DNA of 64,000 nucleotides from CAYUPI01 sp964446585 (GCA_964446585.1 CAYUPI010000001.1:124001-188000); one strand, 5' to 3'. Positions 1 through 7,735 are shown, counted from the first letter of the stretch. Notes: generated from the sequence alone by a model not told the origin. Numbers and translations are program-made.

Positions 1-811
1 CCGGGTCCGCCGTTTTGATTGCGGCCGCTTGTCGCTGCGTCCACTCGTCGGCGATATCCTCACGGAAAGATTGGAAATCGAGCAGCTCGCGGCTCCTGAA
101 CGCGTCATTCGCGGGAGACAGGGCGACGTTGCCGAATTCATAGGTGTTGGTTGTGCTCCAGGCGGACCTAAGCTTTTCGGCGGTGGAGTATTTCTTCCTC
201 AACCAAACGTTCCATCGCGGTTTGAGGCTTTCGCTCTGCCATTCCACGCTCGGCTCGTTGAGGAGATCGTAGGCGAAGATCGCGCTCCTACCGCGGTAGC
301 GTGCGGCAAAAAGTTTCCAGAAGGCCTCCCGGGCGCGCAATGTCTGTTGATCCGACACCGAGAAGGGCTTCCAATTGGGCGGGCCTTCCCAGTGGTCCGG
401 TCCCGTTGGATGAACATATAGCCCGGCCTCCTCCGCCAGGCGAAGGAATTGGTCGAATTTGGCCAGGCCCTCCGGTCGCAACACGCCAGGCTCTGTGTAG
501 AACGAACCGTAGCTGAGAAAGACACGCACGCAGTTTACCCCGAACTCCTTCATGCGCACGAAATCGTGGCGAGTGGTCTCGGGTTGAAATTGCTTCCAAA
601 CCTGGGGCGCCCAGCCGGTGCCGGGCCGATAGTAGGTCACTCCAAAAGGCACAAAGGGCGTTCCCTTTTCCGTGAGGAACGTGCGGCCATCCTTGGCCAC
701 GCGCACTTTAGACAGGCCTTGAGAAGCCGCGTCCGCGGACAGTATTCCGGGTTTATCAACCGTCAAGGCGGCGATCAGCGTCGCAATCGGGGCAAGAGAC
801 CCAGCCTTCAC
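1..811 (-). CDS. Glycoside hydrolase, clan GH-A-like (partial, runs off left edge)
   Basis: Only about the first 270 residues are in the window. No ATG starts this reading frame, so I read it from a GTG at 811 (TTG codons slightly upstream are alternatives). The N-terminus has a hydrophobic stretch (residues ~5-18) that could be a signal peptide. FVPFGVTYY near residue 40 looks like the first beta strand of a sugar-hydrolase TIM barrel. The motif DLLNEP, with Glu at about residue 186, matches the Asn-Glu-Pro acid/base signature of clan GH-A (GH5, GH42 and relatives). The nucleophile Glu would lie beyond the edge. The exact family and substrate cannot be given. It lies 70 bp downstream of the dehydrogenase gene on the same strand and may be co-transcribed with it. 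Confidence 0.7.
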   Translation of the reverse strand, partial: MKAGSLAPIATLIAALTVDKPGILSADAASQGLSKVRVAKDGRTFLTEKGTPFVPFGVTYYRPGTGWAPQVWKQFQPETTRHDFVRMKEFGVNCVRVFLSYGSFYTEPGVLRPEGLAKFDQFLRLAEEAGLYVHPTGPDHWEGPPNWKPFSVSDQQTLRAREAFWKLFAARYRGRSAIFAYDLLNEPSVEWQSESLKPRWNVWLRKKYSTAEKLRSAWSTTNTYEFGNVALSPANDAFRSRELLDFQSFREDIADEWTQRQAAAIKTADP

Positions 812-881
812 TACTGGAATGACGCCCGACGGCGGAAACCTCGTCAAGCACAAGTCCGAAGCGGGGTTTGAATCCCCAATC

Positions 882-1922
882 TTAAGCCGCTTGGATCTGC
901 TTGGTGATCTCAAACGCCAAATCCAGTGCGTACTTCGCCGATTCACCGCTGACGAGCGGCGTCTGGCGCGCGCGGACACACTCGATGAAATCGCGCAGTT
1001 CCAATTTCAGCGGTTCTTCTTTGGCAATCGGCACCGGCTCGCGCACAATTCGCTTGCCGCCGAACTGGCTCACGATGGAGGAGTCTCTGGCGCGCATCAG
1101 TTTTTTCAAGAGCGAACTCTCCTGCTCTTCGTCGCGCGCAATCCGGTAAACGAACCCCTCTTGCGCGCGGTAGTCCAGCGAGATGTAACTGGTCACCGGC
1201 CCGCGGCTGAACACGCGGATTTTGCGCATCCGTTCCGGGCTGACTCGACTGGCGGTCAAATTCGCCACGCAACCATTGGCAAACCGCAGCCGCGCGTTGG
1301 CGATGTCCTCCGATTTGCTCAAAACGGGAATGCCCACTGCGTCCACACTCGTTACGGGCGATTTCACGAACGCCAGCACCACGTCCAGGTCGTGAATCAT
1401 CAAATCGAGCACGACACCGATATCTGTGCTCCGCTCCGGAAAGGGCGAGAGCCGGTGTGTCTCGATGAACCGGGGTTCGGTCGCGACAGTTTCAAGATAT
1501 CTGAACACGGGATTGAACCGTTCGACGTGGCCGACTTGCAACACGCAGTTTCGTTGCTGGGCCAGTCCCACCAACTCCGCTGCCTGGGCCGCCTTGTCGG
1601 TCATGGGCTTCTCAATCAGCAGATGTTTGCCCGCCTGAAGCAGCGGCTTGGAGAGCTCGAAGTGAGTAACTGTCGGCGTCACGACGCTGATGGCCTGGCT
1701 GGCAGTTTCGGCCTCGGCGGGCGAGCCAAACGCGCGCACCTGGTATTTTTCCGCGAGGGCCCTCGCGCGCTCGCCGAGGACGTCATAGACTCCGACAAAA
1801 TCGACATGGCCGGCCGCGGCCAGCTCGGAATAAATCCGAGCGTGCTCTTTGCCCAGCGCGCCGGCGCCGAACACGGACACTGAAACTTTGTCTGGAGTGT
1901 GGGGTGCGGGGCGCGCCGTCAT
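882..1922 (-). CDS. Gfo/Idh/MocA family NAD(P)-dependent oxidoreductase
   Basis: About 346 residues. An N-terminal Rossmann fold opens with VSVFGAGALGKEHARIY, and the family motif EKP (in HLLIEKPMTD) supplies the catalytic-region Lys. The C-terminal half is the alpha/beta substrate domain. The open frame reaches an ATG at 1982, but I prefer the ATG at 1922 (MTARPAPH), because it puts the glycine-rich loop close to the N-terminus and leaves a 90-bp divergent promoter region before plsY. The motif GHVERFNPVF and the general look recall sugar-nucleotide 3-dehydrogenases of the GnnA type, which oxidise UDP-GlcNAc for amide-linked lipid A in some bacteria. No lpx gene is visible here, so that substrate is only a suggestion. 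Confidence 0.8.
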   Translation of the reverse strand: MTARPAPHTPDKVSVSVFGAGALGKEHARIYSELAAAGHVDFVGVYDVLGERARALAEKYQVRAFGSPAEAETASQAISVVTPTVTHFELSKPLLQAGKHLLIEKPMTDKAAQAAELVGLAQQRNCVLQVGHVERFNPVFRYLETVATEPRFIETHRLSPFPERSTDIGVVLDLMIHDLDVVLAFVKSPVTSVDAVGIPVLSKSEDIANARLRFANGCVANLTASRVSPERMRKIRVFSRGPVTSYISLDYRAQEGFVYRIARDEEQESSLLKKLMRARDSSIVSQFGGKRIVREPVPIAKEEPLKLELRDFIECVRARQTPLVSGESAKYALDLAFEITKQIQAA

Positions 1923-2012
1923 GGGCGCGCATTCTGCCATTGATGGCCGACGACTGACAACAGACAAACTTTGCACTTTCAACTTTCAATTCTGCGTCCA
2001 TAGATTATCCGC

Positions 2013-2678
2013 GTGCTCGTTGCGGGTTACATCTTGACCGCCCTGACCGGCTATATGACTGGTTCCATCCCGACCGGCTATCTCGTGGCTGCGGCACGGG
2101 GTATCGATATTCGCAGTGTCGGCAGCGGCAACATCGGCGCAACCAATGTGTTTCGCTTTTTGGGAGTGCCTGCCGGAATTTTCGTGCTGCTCGCGGATGC
2201 ATTGAAAGGGTGGGTCGCCGTCGTCGTCGTGGCGCGATTATTCGGGAATTGGTTCGACGGTGAGGCGGGCTCGTCGTCGCGCGAGTGGCTGGCGATTCTC
2301 GGCGGCGTTTCAGCAATCCTCGGCCACAACTTTACCTGCTGGTTGCGCTTCAAGGGCGGCAAAGGGATCGCAACATCGGCGGGCGTGTTGCTCGCTCTCG
2401 TACCCTGGGCGCTGCTGATAATCCTGGGCGTTTGGATCATCGTTCTTGCCCTGACTCGATATGTCTCGCTAGCGTCCATTTGCGCTTCGGCGGCGCTGCC
2501 ACTGGCGGCGTGGGCAACGCGAGAAAGTTCCACGATGATCCTCGTGACTGCGGCGATGGGCGCGCTCGCTATTTACAAACATAAGGCCAACATTCAACGC
2601 CTGATCGCCGGGACTGAGACCCGCCTCGCCGCGAAGAAGGTGGCGCCGCAGCCGGAAGCGCCGAAGCAAACACTATGA
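2013..2678 (+). CDS. plsY: Acyl-phosphate:glycerol-3-phosphate acyltransferase PlsY
   Basis: 221 residues, a normal PlsY length. It is an inner-membrane enzyme that transfers an acyl group from acyl-phosphate to glycerol-3-phosphate to make lysophosphatidic acid. The sequence shows the conserved cytoplasmic loops: GSIPTGYL near residue 17, GSGNIGATNVFR at ~37-48, GHNF and FKGGKGIATSAG at ~104-125. Five hydrophobic segments surround them. The C-terminal ~25 residues are a charged tail. The start is GTG at 2013. The stop overlaps the gpsA start by 4 bp (ATGA), which implies translational coupling with the enzyme that makes its substrate. Confidence 0.95.
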   Translation: MLVAGYILTALTGYMTGSIPTGYLVAAARGIDIRSVGSGNIGATNVFRFLGVPAGIFVLLADALKGWVAVVVVARLFGNWFDGEAGSSSREWLAILGGVSAILGHNFTCWLRFKGGKGIATSAGVLLALVPWALLIILGVWIIVLALTRYVSLASICASAALPLAAWATRESSTMILVTAAMGALAIYKHKANIQRLIAGTETRLAAKKVAPQPEAPKQTL

Positions 2679-3655
2679 GGATCACGGTGCTCGGAGGCGG
2701 AGCGTGGGGCACGGCGTTGGCCAGGCTGCTGCACCAGGGCAGCAACGACGTCACGCTCTGGGAGTTTAACCCGGCCTGGTTGGAAGAGCTGCGCCACAAC
2801 CGCTGCAACGACCGGTTCCTGCCCGGGATTGAATTGCCGCGAGATTTGACTTTCGAGGGCAACCTGCCGAAAGCAATTGACGGTGCGGAGTGTGTCGTGG
2901 TTGCCGTTCCGTCGAAAGCATGCCGCGAAGTCACTTCCAGGCTGGCGAAGTTTTCTGGCACCGTCGTCAGCGTTACCAAAGGCATCGAATACGACACCGG
3001 CCTGACCATGTGCGGCATCCTGGCGCAGAACGCTCCCAAGGCAAAATCCGCCGCGCTTTCCGGACCCACCTTCGCTATCGAAGTCGCACGTGACATTCCG
3101 ACCGCCATTGTCGCCGCCAGCCGCGATCCGGACACCGCCGCCCTCGTCCAACAGCTTTTCAACCGGCCGACCTTTCGCGTCTATACCAGCATGGACCTAC
3201 CCGGCGTCGAACTCGGCGGCGCGCTCAAGAACGTCATCGCCATTGCCGCGGGCATCGGCGACGGCCTCGGCTTCGGCGACAACTCCAAAGCCGCGCTGGT
3301 GACTCGTGCTATCTCCGAAATCCGTCGCCTCGGCACCGCGTGCGGCGCGCAGGCCGACACCTTCACTGGCCTCAGCGGCCTGGGCGATCTCATGGTCACA
3401 TGCTTCTCGCGCCACAGCCGGAACCGCGGCTTCGGCGAGCGCGTCGGCCGTGGCGAAAAGCCCCCCGCCATCGCCGCCAGCATGGCCTCCGTCGCCGAAG
3501 GCTATCCCACCGCCCGCTCCGCCTGGCAACTCGCCCGCAAACGCGGCGTCGTCACCCCGGTGATTGATGAGACCTACGCGATGCTCTACGAAGGCAAAGA
3601 CATTCGCCAGGCCGTCAGGGATTTGATGGCCCGGGAGTTGAAAGCAGAGGATTGA
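2675..3655 (+). CDS. gpsA: NAD(P)H-dependent glycerol-3-phosphate dehydrogenase GpsA
   Basis: 326 residues. It reduces dihydroxyacetone phosphate to sn-glycerol-3-phosphate, the substrate of the upstream PlsY. The nucleotide-binding loop GGGAWGTALA is at residues 7-16. VTKGIE at ~109 and LSGPTFA at ~133 are typical of the family. The catalytic Lys lies in LGGALKNVIAIAAG (~180-195), followed by GLSGLGDLMVTC. Both domains are complete. It is the second gene of a two-gene plsY-gpsA operon with a 4-bp overlap. Downstream lies a low-complexity inverted repeat that may end transcription. Confidence 0.96.
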   Translation: MRITVLGGGAWGTALARLLHQGSNDVTLWEFNPAWLEELRHNRCNDRFLPGIELPRDLTFEGNLPKAIDGAECVVVAVPSKACREVTSRLAKFSGTVVSVTKGIEYDTGLTMCGILAQNAPKAKSAALSGPTFAIEVARDIPTAIVAASRDPDTAALVQQLFNRPTFRVYTSMDLPGVELGGALKNVIAIAAGIGDGLGFGDNSKAALVTRAISEIRRLGTACGAQADTFTGLSGLGDLMVTCFSRHSRNRGFGERVGRGEKPPAIAASMASVAEGYPTARSAWQLARKRGVVTPVIDETYAMLYEGKDIRQAVRDLMARELKAED

Positions 3656-4276
3656 GAAATCCCGCTCCTCGTCCTCGTCCTCGTTCTCGTCCTCGCAGTC
3701 TCGCGCAATAGGCGCCGGAAAAACATCCACGACGAAGACGAGGACGAAAACGAAGCCACGGACCAGTGTTTGTCCTGAACGACCGGGAAATTGGTGTCTT
3801 CCGCCCCGAGTTGGTGGTAAACTGCGCGCCGTGAGGTACCTGGAGCAGGACAGTGCAGGGACAGTTGAGGATCGTACGTTCCAGGGCGATTTAGGCTTGC
3901 GCAGAGGGCTGTGAGCGGCTACGTCGAGCACCATGCAATCTGACCTCGCATCCAGCGGAAAACAAAAGGTGACTTGGACACTAACGATTTCATGTAGCTT
4001 CCCTAGCGAACTGTGCGGGACGACAAATAGGAACCTTTTCAACACAGTGCTCACGCAACAGAAGTTCGCACGCGTAAAGGGACGAAGGCCAAACAGGTGG
4101 AAGGCGCCAAGGCCCGGGGATGAAAGCTGTTCGACGGAGCAGGCTGCCGAGAAAATCGCGACGCTTCTGAATAGCACGTCGCGTTCGAAGAACCCAGTGA
4201 GGTATATGGGTACGCTCACCATATTAGCTAGACCCAGTTACCAACGGACACAACCTACTGTTCATCCCTCCTGAGC
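3656..4276. other. Gene-poor intergenic region with no supported gene
   Basis: About 620 bp between gpsA and a lipoprotein gene. The left part is a low-complexity inverted repeat (3664-3755). The rest looks lower in GC than its surroundings. The only plus-strand open frame of any size (3933-4274, 113 codons) has no recognisable motif, signal or ribosome binding site and I do not call it. It could be decayed DNA belonging to the accessory patch that follows. Confidence 0.5.
3664..3755. repeat. Low-complexity inverted repeat, CTCGTC/GACGAG tract
   Basis: Left arm 3664-3695 is built from repeated CTCGTC units. Right arm 3730-3755 is built from GACGAG/GACGAA units and is its approximate reverse complement. 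A 34-bp spacer separates them. It could fold into a long imperfect hairpin just after the gpsA stop codon (3655). It belongs to the degenerate-tract repeats seen elsewhere in the window. Confidence 0.7.
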
Positions 4277-4729
4277 ATGACGCTCCGGTCTGCGATTCTC
4301 TTTGCCGCCGCCTGGCTGCTGCTGCCTGGGTGCGCCTCGACTCCAGAAGACGAGAAACGCCACGCTGCTGAGAGGGAGGCAGATGAGCAGCGGCACGAAG
4401 CGGAGGAGCGCCGGCACGCTGAAGAGGACTTGAGGCGCAAGTTCGCCCGCTATAGCACTGCCGAACTAAAGCTGATGGACGCGCGTTACAAGCAGCTTCT
4501 TGGGCCTGCGTCTGGTCGCGATCTCAACGTTGCCGTTAACAGAGGATGGCTGGGACCTAAGGCGAATTCAGATGCCGAGACTGTCGAGCGTCTGGTGGAG
4601 ATCGAGCGAGAGCTGCTGCGACGGTGGAAGGCCGGAGATAGCGACGCCTACCTTCCGGAGTTTGGTTCTGTCACCCCATCGCCCCCTTCACCAACCCCAT
4701 CAACTCCCCATACGACTCCACCGCCTTGA
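4277..4729 (+). CDS. Small lipoprotein with charged helix; C-terminus overwritten by a repeat
   Basis: 150 residues. The N-terminus is a clear lipoprotein signal with lipobox LLPGC (Cys ~19). It is followed by a very charged helix rich in Glu, Arg, His and Ala (~25-58), likely a coiled coil, and then a short globular segment. The last ~20 residues (Pro/Ser/Thr-rich) are encoded by the left copy of the duplicated thrH 3' end, which begins at 4671. The natural C-terminus was therefore probably lost, and the present tail is the accidental reading of thrH antisense sequence. Function unknown. Reading the product as an outer-membrane-anchored protein is inference from the lipobox. Confidence 0.6.
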   Translation: MTLRSAILFAAAWLLLPGCASTPEDEKRHAAEREADEQRHEAEERRHAEEDLRRKFARYSTAELKLMDARYKQLLGPASGRDLNVAVNRGWLGPKANSDAETVERLVEIERELLRRWKAGDSDAYLPEFGSVTPSPPSPTPSTPHTTPPP

Positions 4730-4831
4730 ACTGCGGGAATTCGCGCTTCGCGTTGTCCGGTGCGCGGAAGAGGATGCCCAGGTGCGCTTCGGTCAGCATC
4801 GCCGTGTCGTTGAACGAATCCCCCGCCGCGA
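4671..4831. repeat. Left direct repeat: partial copy of thrH 3' end
   Basis: This 161-bp stretch aligns without gaps to 5391-5551, the last part of thrH, at a constant offset of 720 bp. I count 15 mismatches (about 91% identity), concentrated at 4742-4782. Both copies have the same orientation. Similarity stops sharply on the right side at 4831/5551. The copy is too short to encode a functional protein. Confidence 0.9.
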
Positions 4832-4850
4832 TGGACCCTCCCTTGCCAGC

Positions 4851-4879
4851 TTGAAACTTGGCCTATCTGCGGCTAGAGT
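4851..4879 (+). promoter_or_regulatory. Candidate sigma70-type promoter for the small gene pair
   Basis: TTGAAA (4851-4856), a 17-bp spacer, then TAGAGT (4874-4879). The expected start of transcription is about 7 bp downstream, at or within a base of the ATG at 4887, so the mRNA may be leaderless. It lies just outside the left thrH repeat. Confidence 0.5.
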
Positions 4880-4886
4880 TGGGGCC

Positions 4887-5096
4887 ATGACAGCGGCGAA
4901 ACTCATTCAGGAAATGGACGGCCTGCCGCCTGAGGAACAGGCCAAAGTGATTGAGCACGCATTCGAGTTGGCCCGCCACCGGAAGTTGAGTGCGGACGAA
5001 CTCGGCGATCTGGCCGAAAGACTGGCAGCTTCCACCGATCCAGCAGAAATTATTCGATTGAAATCCGCCATGACACGCGGATTTTACGGCGAGTGA
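4887..5096 (+). CDS. Small antitoxin-like protein (unrecognised family)
   Basis: 69 residues, acidic, mostly helical, starting at the ATG at 4887. It has an EEQAKVIEHAFEL helix and a C-terminal LKSAMTRGFYGE. Its size, composition and position directly before a second small gene (4-bp gap) are those of a type II antitoxin or similar small regulatory partner, but I do not recognise the family. It is enclosed between the two thrH 3'-end repeats. The toxin-antitoxin reading is inference. Confidence 0.6.
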   Translation: MTAAKLIQEMDGLPPEEQAKVIEHAFELARHRKLSADELGDLAERLAASTDPAEIIRLKSAMTRGFYGE

Positions 5097-5100
5097 TTTC

Positions 5101-5346
5101 ATGCCGAAGATTCGCCGCCAGAACGTACCTCGTTCGTTGTACACCCATTTGCTCGACCGTGTTGAGCAGCGCAACATTTCCGCGCAGCAACTCCGGTTGA
5201 TGTTACGCTGGATGGACACTCAGCCCGAAGTTCCGAACGGCCAGTGGTTCAAACGGTTCCCCGAACTGATCGTCTGCGGCGAAGGCGAGTTAATCAAAAC
5301 CTTCCTCCTGTCCAGCCAGGCTGCGATCGGGCAGGAAATTCCTTGA
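5101..5346 (+). CDS. Small basic protein, partner of the preceding gene
   Basis: 81 residues, beginning with the basic MPKIRRQNVPRSLYTHLLDR, then a helical stretch and FPELIVCGEGELIKTFLL. The gene starts 4 bp after the stop of the acidic 69-residue gene, so the two form one unit. A basic second gene after an acidic first gene is typical of toxin-antitoxin pairs. The family is not one I can name. The stop lies 44 bp before the right thrH repeat. Confidence 0.6.
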   Translation: MPKIRRQNVPRSLYTHLLDRVEQRNISAQQLRLMLRWMDTQPEVPNGQWFKRFPELIVCGEGELIKTFLLSSQAAIGQEIP

Positions 5347-5390
5347 TTGAATTGGAGTGGTGGACCGAGGAAGCGTGTGCTCGTCCCTTT

Positions 5391-5551
5391 TCATCCCATC
5401 GCCCCCTTCACCAACCCCATCAGCTCCCCATACGACTCCACCGCCTTGAACTGCGGGAATTTCGCCTTCACGTTGTCCGGCGCACGGAAGAGCAAGCCCA
5501 CGTGCGCTTCGGTCAGCATCGCGGTGTCGTTGAACGAATCCCCTGCAGCGA
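5391..5551. repeat. Right direct repeat: 3' end of the intact thrH
   Basis: The genuine thrH 3' end, whose diverged copy lies at 4671-4831. The 559-bp segment between the repeats holds a promoter and the two small genes. The arrangement of a short cassette between direct copies of a target gene's 3' end is that of an inserted element with a regenerated target end. Confidence 0.9.
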
Positions 5552-5996
5552 TCACGTGGTAATTCAGCAGCTTGAACGCCGCCACCGCGCGCTGCTTCTG
5601 CTCCGACACGCGCAACTGGTAGTTCGTGATGCGGTCGTTTTCGACGACGAGCCGATGACACAGGAGCGTGGGCATGCCGAGTTGGCGGAGCAGGGGAGCG
5701 GCGAATTGCTCAAAGGTATCGGAGAGGATGATGACCTGCACGAAGGAGCGCAGTTCATCCAGAAACTCTTTGCCGCCCTCCAGCGGCCGCAACGAGCCGA
5801 TGACCGCCTGAATGTCCGACAGCTTCAGTCCATGCTGGTCCAGGATGGCCAGCCGCCCGCGCATTAATTTATCGTAATCCGGTTCGTCCCGCGTCGTGCG
5901 GCGCAAGTCCTTGATGCCCGTCTTCTCGGCCACCGCGATCCAAATCTCCGGCGTCAGCACGCCTTCGAGGTCCAGCGTTACGATCGATTGTTTCAC
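5391..5996 (-). CDS. thrH: ThrH-like phosphoserine phosphatase / homoserine phosphotransferase
   Basis: 201 residues, a HAD-superfamily enzyme. Motif I is DLEGVLTPE (Asp ~9; the second Asp of DxD is replaced by Glu, as in ThrH proteins). Motif II is ILSDTF near residue 94. Motif IV is GDSFNDTAML at ~151-160. ThrH of Pseudomonas dephosphorylates phosphoserine and can transfer the phosphate to homoserine. The gene is intact; its last 161 bp are duplicated 720 bp away. No other serine or threonine pathway gene is nearby. Confidence 0.88.
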   Translation of the reverse strand: MKQSIVTLDLEGVLTPEIWIAVAEKTGIKDLRRTTRDEPDYDKLMRGRLAILDQHGLKLSDIQAVIGSLRPLEGGKEFLDELRSFVQVIILSDTFEQFAAPLLRQLGMPTLLCHRLVVENDRITNYQLRVSEQKQRAVAAFKLLNYHVIAAGDSFNDTAMLTEAHVGLLFRAPDNVKAKFPQFKAVESYGELMGLVKGAMG

Positions 5997-6056
5997 TCAC
6001 CGAGTGTCGGTGGTCGAATGCCGAGTGTCGAGGGTCGAGTGTCGAGGGCCGAGGAT
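5994..6056. repeat. Degenerate tandem tract (GTGTCGAGGGTCGA type)
   Basis: Several imperfect copies of a 14-15-bp unit directly upstream of the thrH start codon. Similar low-complexity wording recurs inside addB (29356-29433), which suggests one repeat family scattered in the genome. Confidence 0.55.
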
Positions 6057-6089
6057 CGCACCTTGACGCACCCGCCATTCTCGGACGGG

Positions 6090-6163
6090 CACGGAGGGGG
6101 GCGGCCTCTTCCCCGGTACCGTTGTCTGCATTGCCATTCGGGGACGAGGCCGTCCCCGTTCCG
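6090..6163. repeat. REPIN-like palindromic doublet
   Basis: Left arm at 6091-6115 and right arm at 6138-6163 are imperfect reverse complements. Each arm is itself a hairpin; the right one has CGGGGA/TCCCCG around a CGAGGCCG loop. The layout matches that of the clearer doublets at 10536 and 33479, but the sequence is a different family. Confidence 0.55.
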
Positions 6164-6212
6164 TCGTGGTATTGGCGATGCACTCAGTTTGAAGTGCTGC
6201 TTATTTCCTATG

Positions 6213-6242
6213 TTGACAGCGCTGGGCGCTGCCTCATACGTT
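6213..6242 (+). promoter_or_regulatory. Candidate promoter for purA
   Basis: A consensus TTGACA (6213-6218), an 18-bp spacer and TACGTT (6237-6242). Transcription would begin near 6249, giving a leader of about 55 nt made almost wholly of two hairpins before the ATG at 6304. Confidence 0.5.
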
Positions 6243-6248
6243 CTGCGC

Positions 6249-6295
6249 GCAAAGGTTGAGCGCTTTGCCCCCGGATCTGAATCCCGGGGCTTTTT
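6249..6295 (+). terminator. Terminator-like hairpin in the purA leader (possible attenuator)
   Basis: GCCCCCGG (6267-6274) pairs with CCCGGGGC (6283-6290), with one mismatch, and is followed by TTTTT (6291-6295), an intrinsic terminator shape. An upstream stem GCAAAG/CTTTGC (6249-6254 with 6263-6268) overlaps its first two bases, so the two folds compete slightly. The U-run ends 8 bp before the purA ATG. It could be an attenuator, or the end of a short transcript from the promoter just upstream. Confidence 0.5.
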
Positions 6296-6303
6296 GTTGA
6301 ACT

Positions 6304-7572
6304 ATGGCCAATACGATACTCGTGGGCGCCCAATGGGGCGATGAAGGCAAGGGCAAGATCATTGACGTGCTGACCGAGCAGGCGGATGTGGTCGTGCGCA
6401 CGCAAGGCGGTAACAACGCCGGCCACACAGTGCATATCAAAGGCCGAAAGTATATTCTGCACCTAGTGCCATCCGGGATTTTGCGGCCGAAGAAAACCTG
6501 CGTAATTGGCAACGGCGTCGTCGTTGACCCGGTGAGCCTGGTTGAAGAAATCGAGGGCCTCCGCAAACTTGGCGTCCGGATCAAAGACAATCTCTTCCTC
6601 AGTGAAACGGCACATTTGGTCCTGCCCTATCATCGGGAACTGGACGAACAACGAGAAATTCTCAAGGGCAAACACAAAATCGGCACGACCAAGCGGGGCA
6701 TCGGGCCGGCGTATGGCGACAAAGCGGCCCGGACCGGGCTGCGCGTGCTGGACCTGATCAATCCCGAGCGCTTCAAGAAACAACTGGAATTGAAGATCCG
6801 GGAGAACAACGAAATCCTGAAAGCGTTCGGCGCCAGGCCGCTCTCGTTCAAACAAGTCCATGACTCATATCGCGCGGCGGGCAATTATCTCAAAGACTTC
6901 GTGGCCAATACCGTCATCCTGCTGCACCAGGCAGTTCGCCGGGGCGATGACATTCTCTTTGAGGGTGCGCAGGGCACTTTCCTGGATATCGATCATGGGA
7001 CTTACCCCTTCGTCACTTCCTCGAACACGACCGCCGGCGGCGCTTGCACCGGGTCGGGCATTCCTCCGCATCGCATGGATCGGGTCGTGGGCGTGATGAA
7101 GGCCTACACGACCCGGGTTGGCGAAGGGCCGCTACCAACGGAGAACGCCGAAATCGCCGACATGCTCCATGCCATGGGACGTGAGTTTGGCGCCACGACC
7201 GGTCGCCCGCGTCGGTGCGGCTGGTTCGATGCCGTAGCCACGCGCTACGCCTGCATGGTCAATGGCATCGACGAGCTCGCCGTCACGAATATCGATGGGT
7301 TGGACTCGGTCGAGACGATCAAGTTGTGCATCGGTTACCGCGACGGTTCCAGGCGCTGCGATTACGTCCCAAATGACACCGAGACCTTGTCACGTTGCCG
7401 GCCCGTTTACGCCGAGTTTCCTGGATGGCGGACCCCGACTCACGATGCCCGGAAATGGAAAGACCTCCCCGCCAAAACGCGTTCCTATCTCAAGGCGCTC
7501 GCAGAATTGACCGGCGCTAGTCTTTCGATCGCTTCTGTGGGTCCCGGGCGCGAACAGACGATCGCGCTTTGA
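6304..7572 (+). CDS. purA: Adenylosuccinate synthetase
   Basis: 422 residues, the normal length. It joins IMP and aspartate with GTP to make adenylosuccinate, the first committed step to AMP. The GTP-binding P-loop GDEGKGK is at residues ~11-17. The IMP-site NNAGHT is near 38. GTTKRGIGPAY lies at ~127-137. GTYPFVTSSNTTAGG at ~233 and GRPRRCGWFD at ~301 are standard signatures. No other purine gene is adjacent. Expression may be controlled by the terminator-like hairpin immediately before the start. Confidence 0.97.
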   Translation: MANTILVGAQWGDEGKGKIIDVLTEQADVVVRTQGGNNAGHTVHIKGRKYILHLVPSGILRPKKTCVIGNGVVVDPVSLVEEIEGLRKLGVRIKDNLFLSETAHLVLPYHRELDEQREILKGKHKIGTTKRGIGPAYGDKAARTGLRVLDLINPERFKKQLELKIRENNEILKAFGARPLSFKQVHDSYRAAGNYLKDFVANTVILLHQAVRRGDDILFEGAQGTFLDIDHGTYPFVTSSNTTAGGACTGSGIPPHRMDRVVGVMKAYTTRVGEGPLPTENAEIADMLHAMGREFGATTGRPRRCGWFDAVATRYACMVNGIDELAVTNIDGLDSVETIKLCIGYRDGSRRCDYVPNDTETLSRCRPVYAEFPGWRTPTHDARKWKDLPAKTRSYLKALAELTGASLSIASVGPGREQTIAL

Positions 7573-7601
7573 GGAGTGTTGGAGTATCGTCGCTGGACCC
7601 A

Positions 7602-7629
7602 TTGACTGTTCGCTGGACGGGCGTACATT
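7602..7629 (+). promoter_or_regulatory. Candidate sigma70-type promoter for the lipoprotein gene
   Basis: TTGACT (7602-7607), a 16-bp spacer, TACATT (7624-7629), about 105 bp before the ATG at 7736. It is the only good match in the purA-lipoprotein gap. Confidence 0.4.
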
Positions 7630-7735
7630 TCTCGTAGAGAAGCCGACTCGAGGGTGCCAGCCACCACGAAGCGGTCAAAGGTTTCAGGGGTGCGACCCGC
7701 GCGTGAATCGGTGGTGAGAAGAAAGGCGCAGGAGA

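Larger units (their letters stand above)
5997..6303. other. Intergenic region between thrH and purA (repeats, promoter, leader)
   Basis: 307 bp between divergently transcribed genes. From left to right it holds a degenerate tandem tract of GTGTCGAGGGTCGA-like units (about 5994-6056), a REPIN-like palindrome (6090-6163), a candidate promoter (6213-6242) and a leader with two hairpins ending just before the purA start. No protein-coding gene is supported here. Confidence 0.6.

Noticed and set aside
855..882. tRNA-like T-arm (GGGG...CCCC around a TTTGAAT/ATTCAAA loop)
   Set aside because: The stem does not pair in T-arm register and no other tRNA arms surround it.
819..1883. Plus-strand 354-codon open frame
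   Set aside because: It is the antisense shadow of the Gfo/Idh gene, which has clear family motifs.
3197..4222. Long minus-strand open frame over the gpsA 3' end
   Set aside because: It is antisense to gpsA, and its sequence is low-complexity and not protein-like.
3933..4274. 113-codon plus-strand open frame
   Set aside because: No ribosome binding site, signal, domain or protein-like composition.
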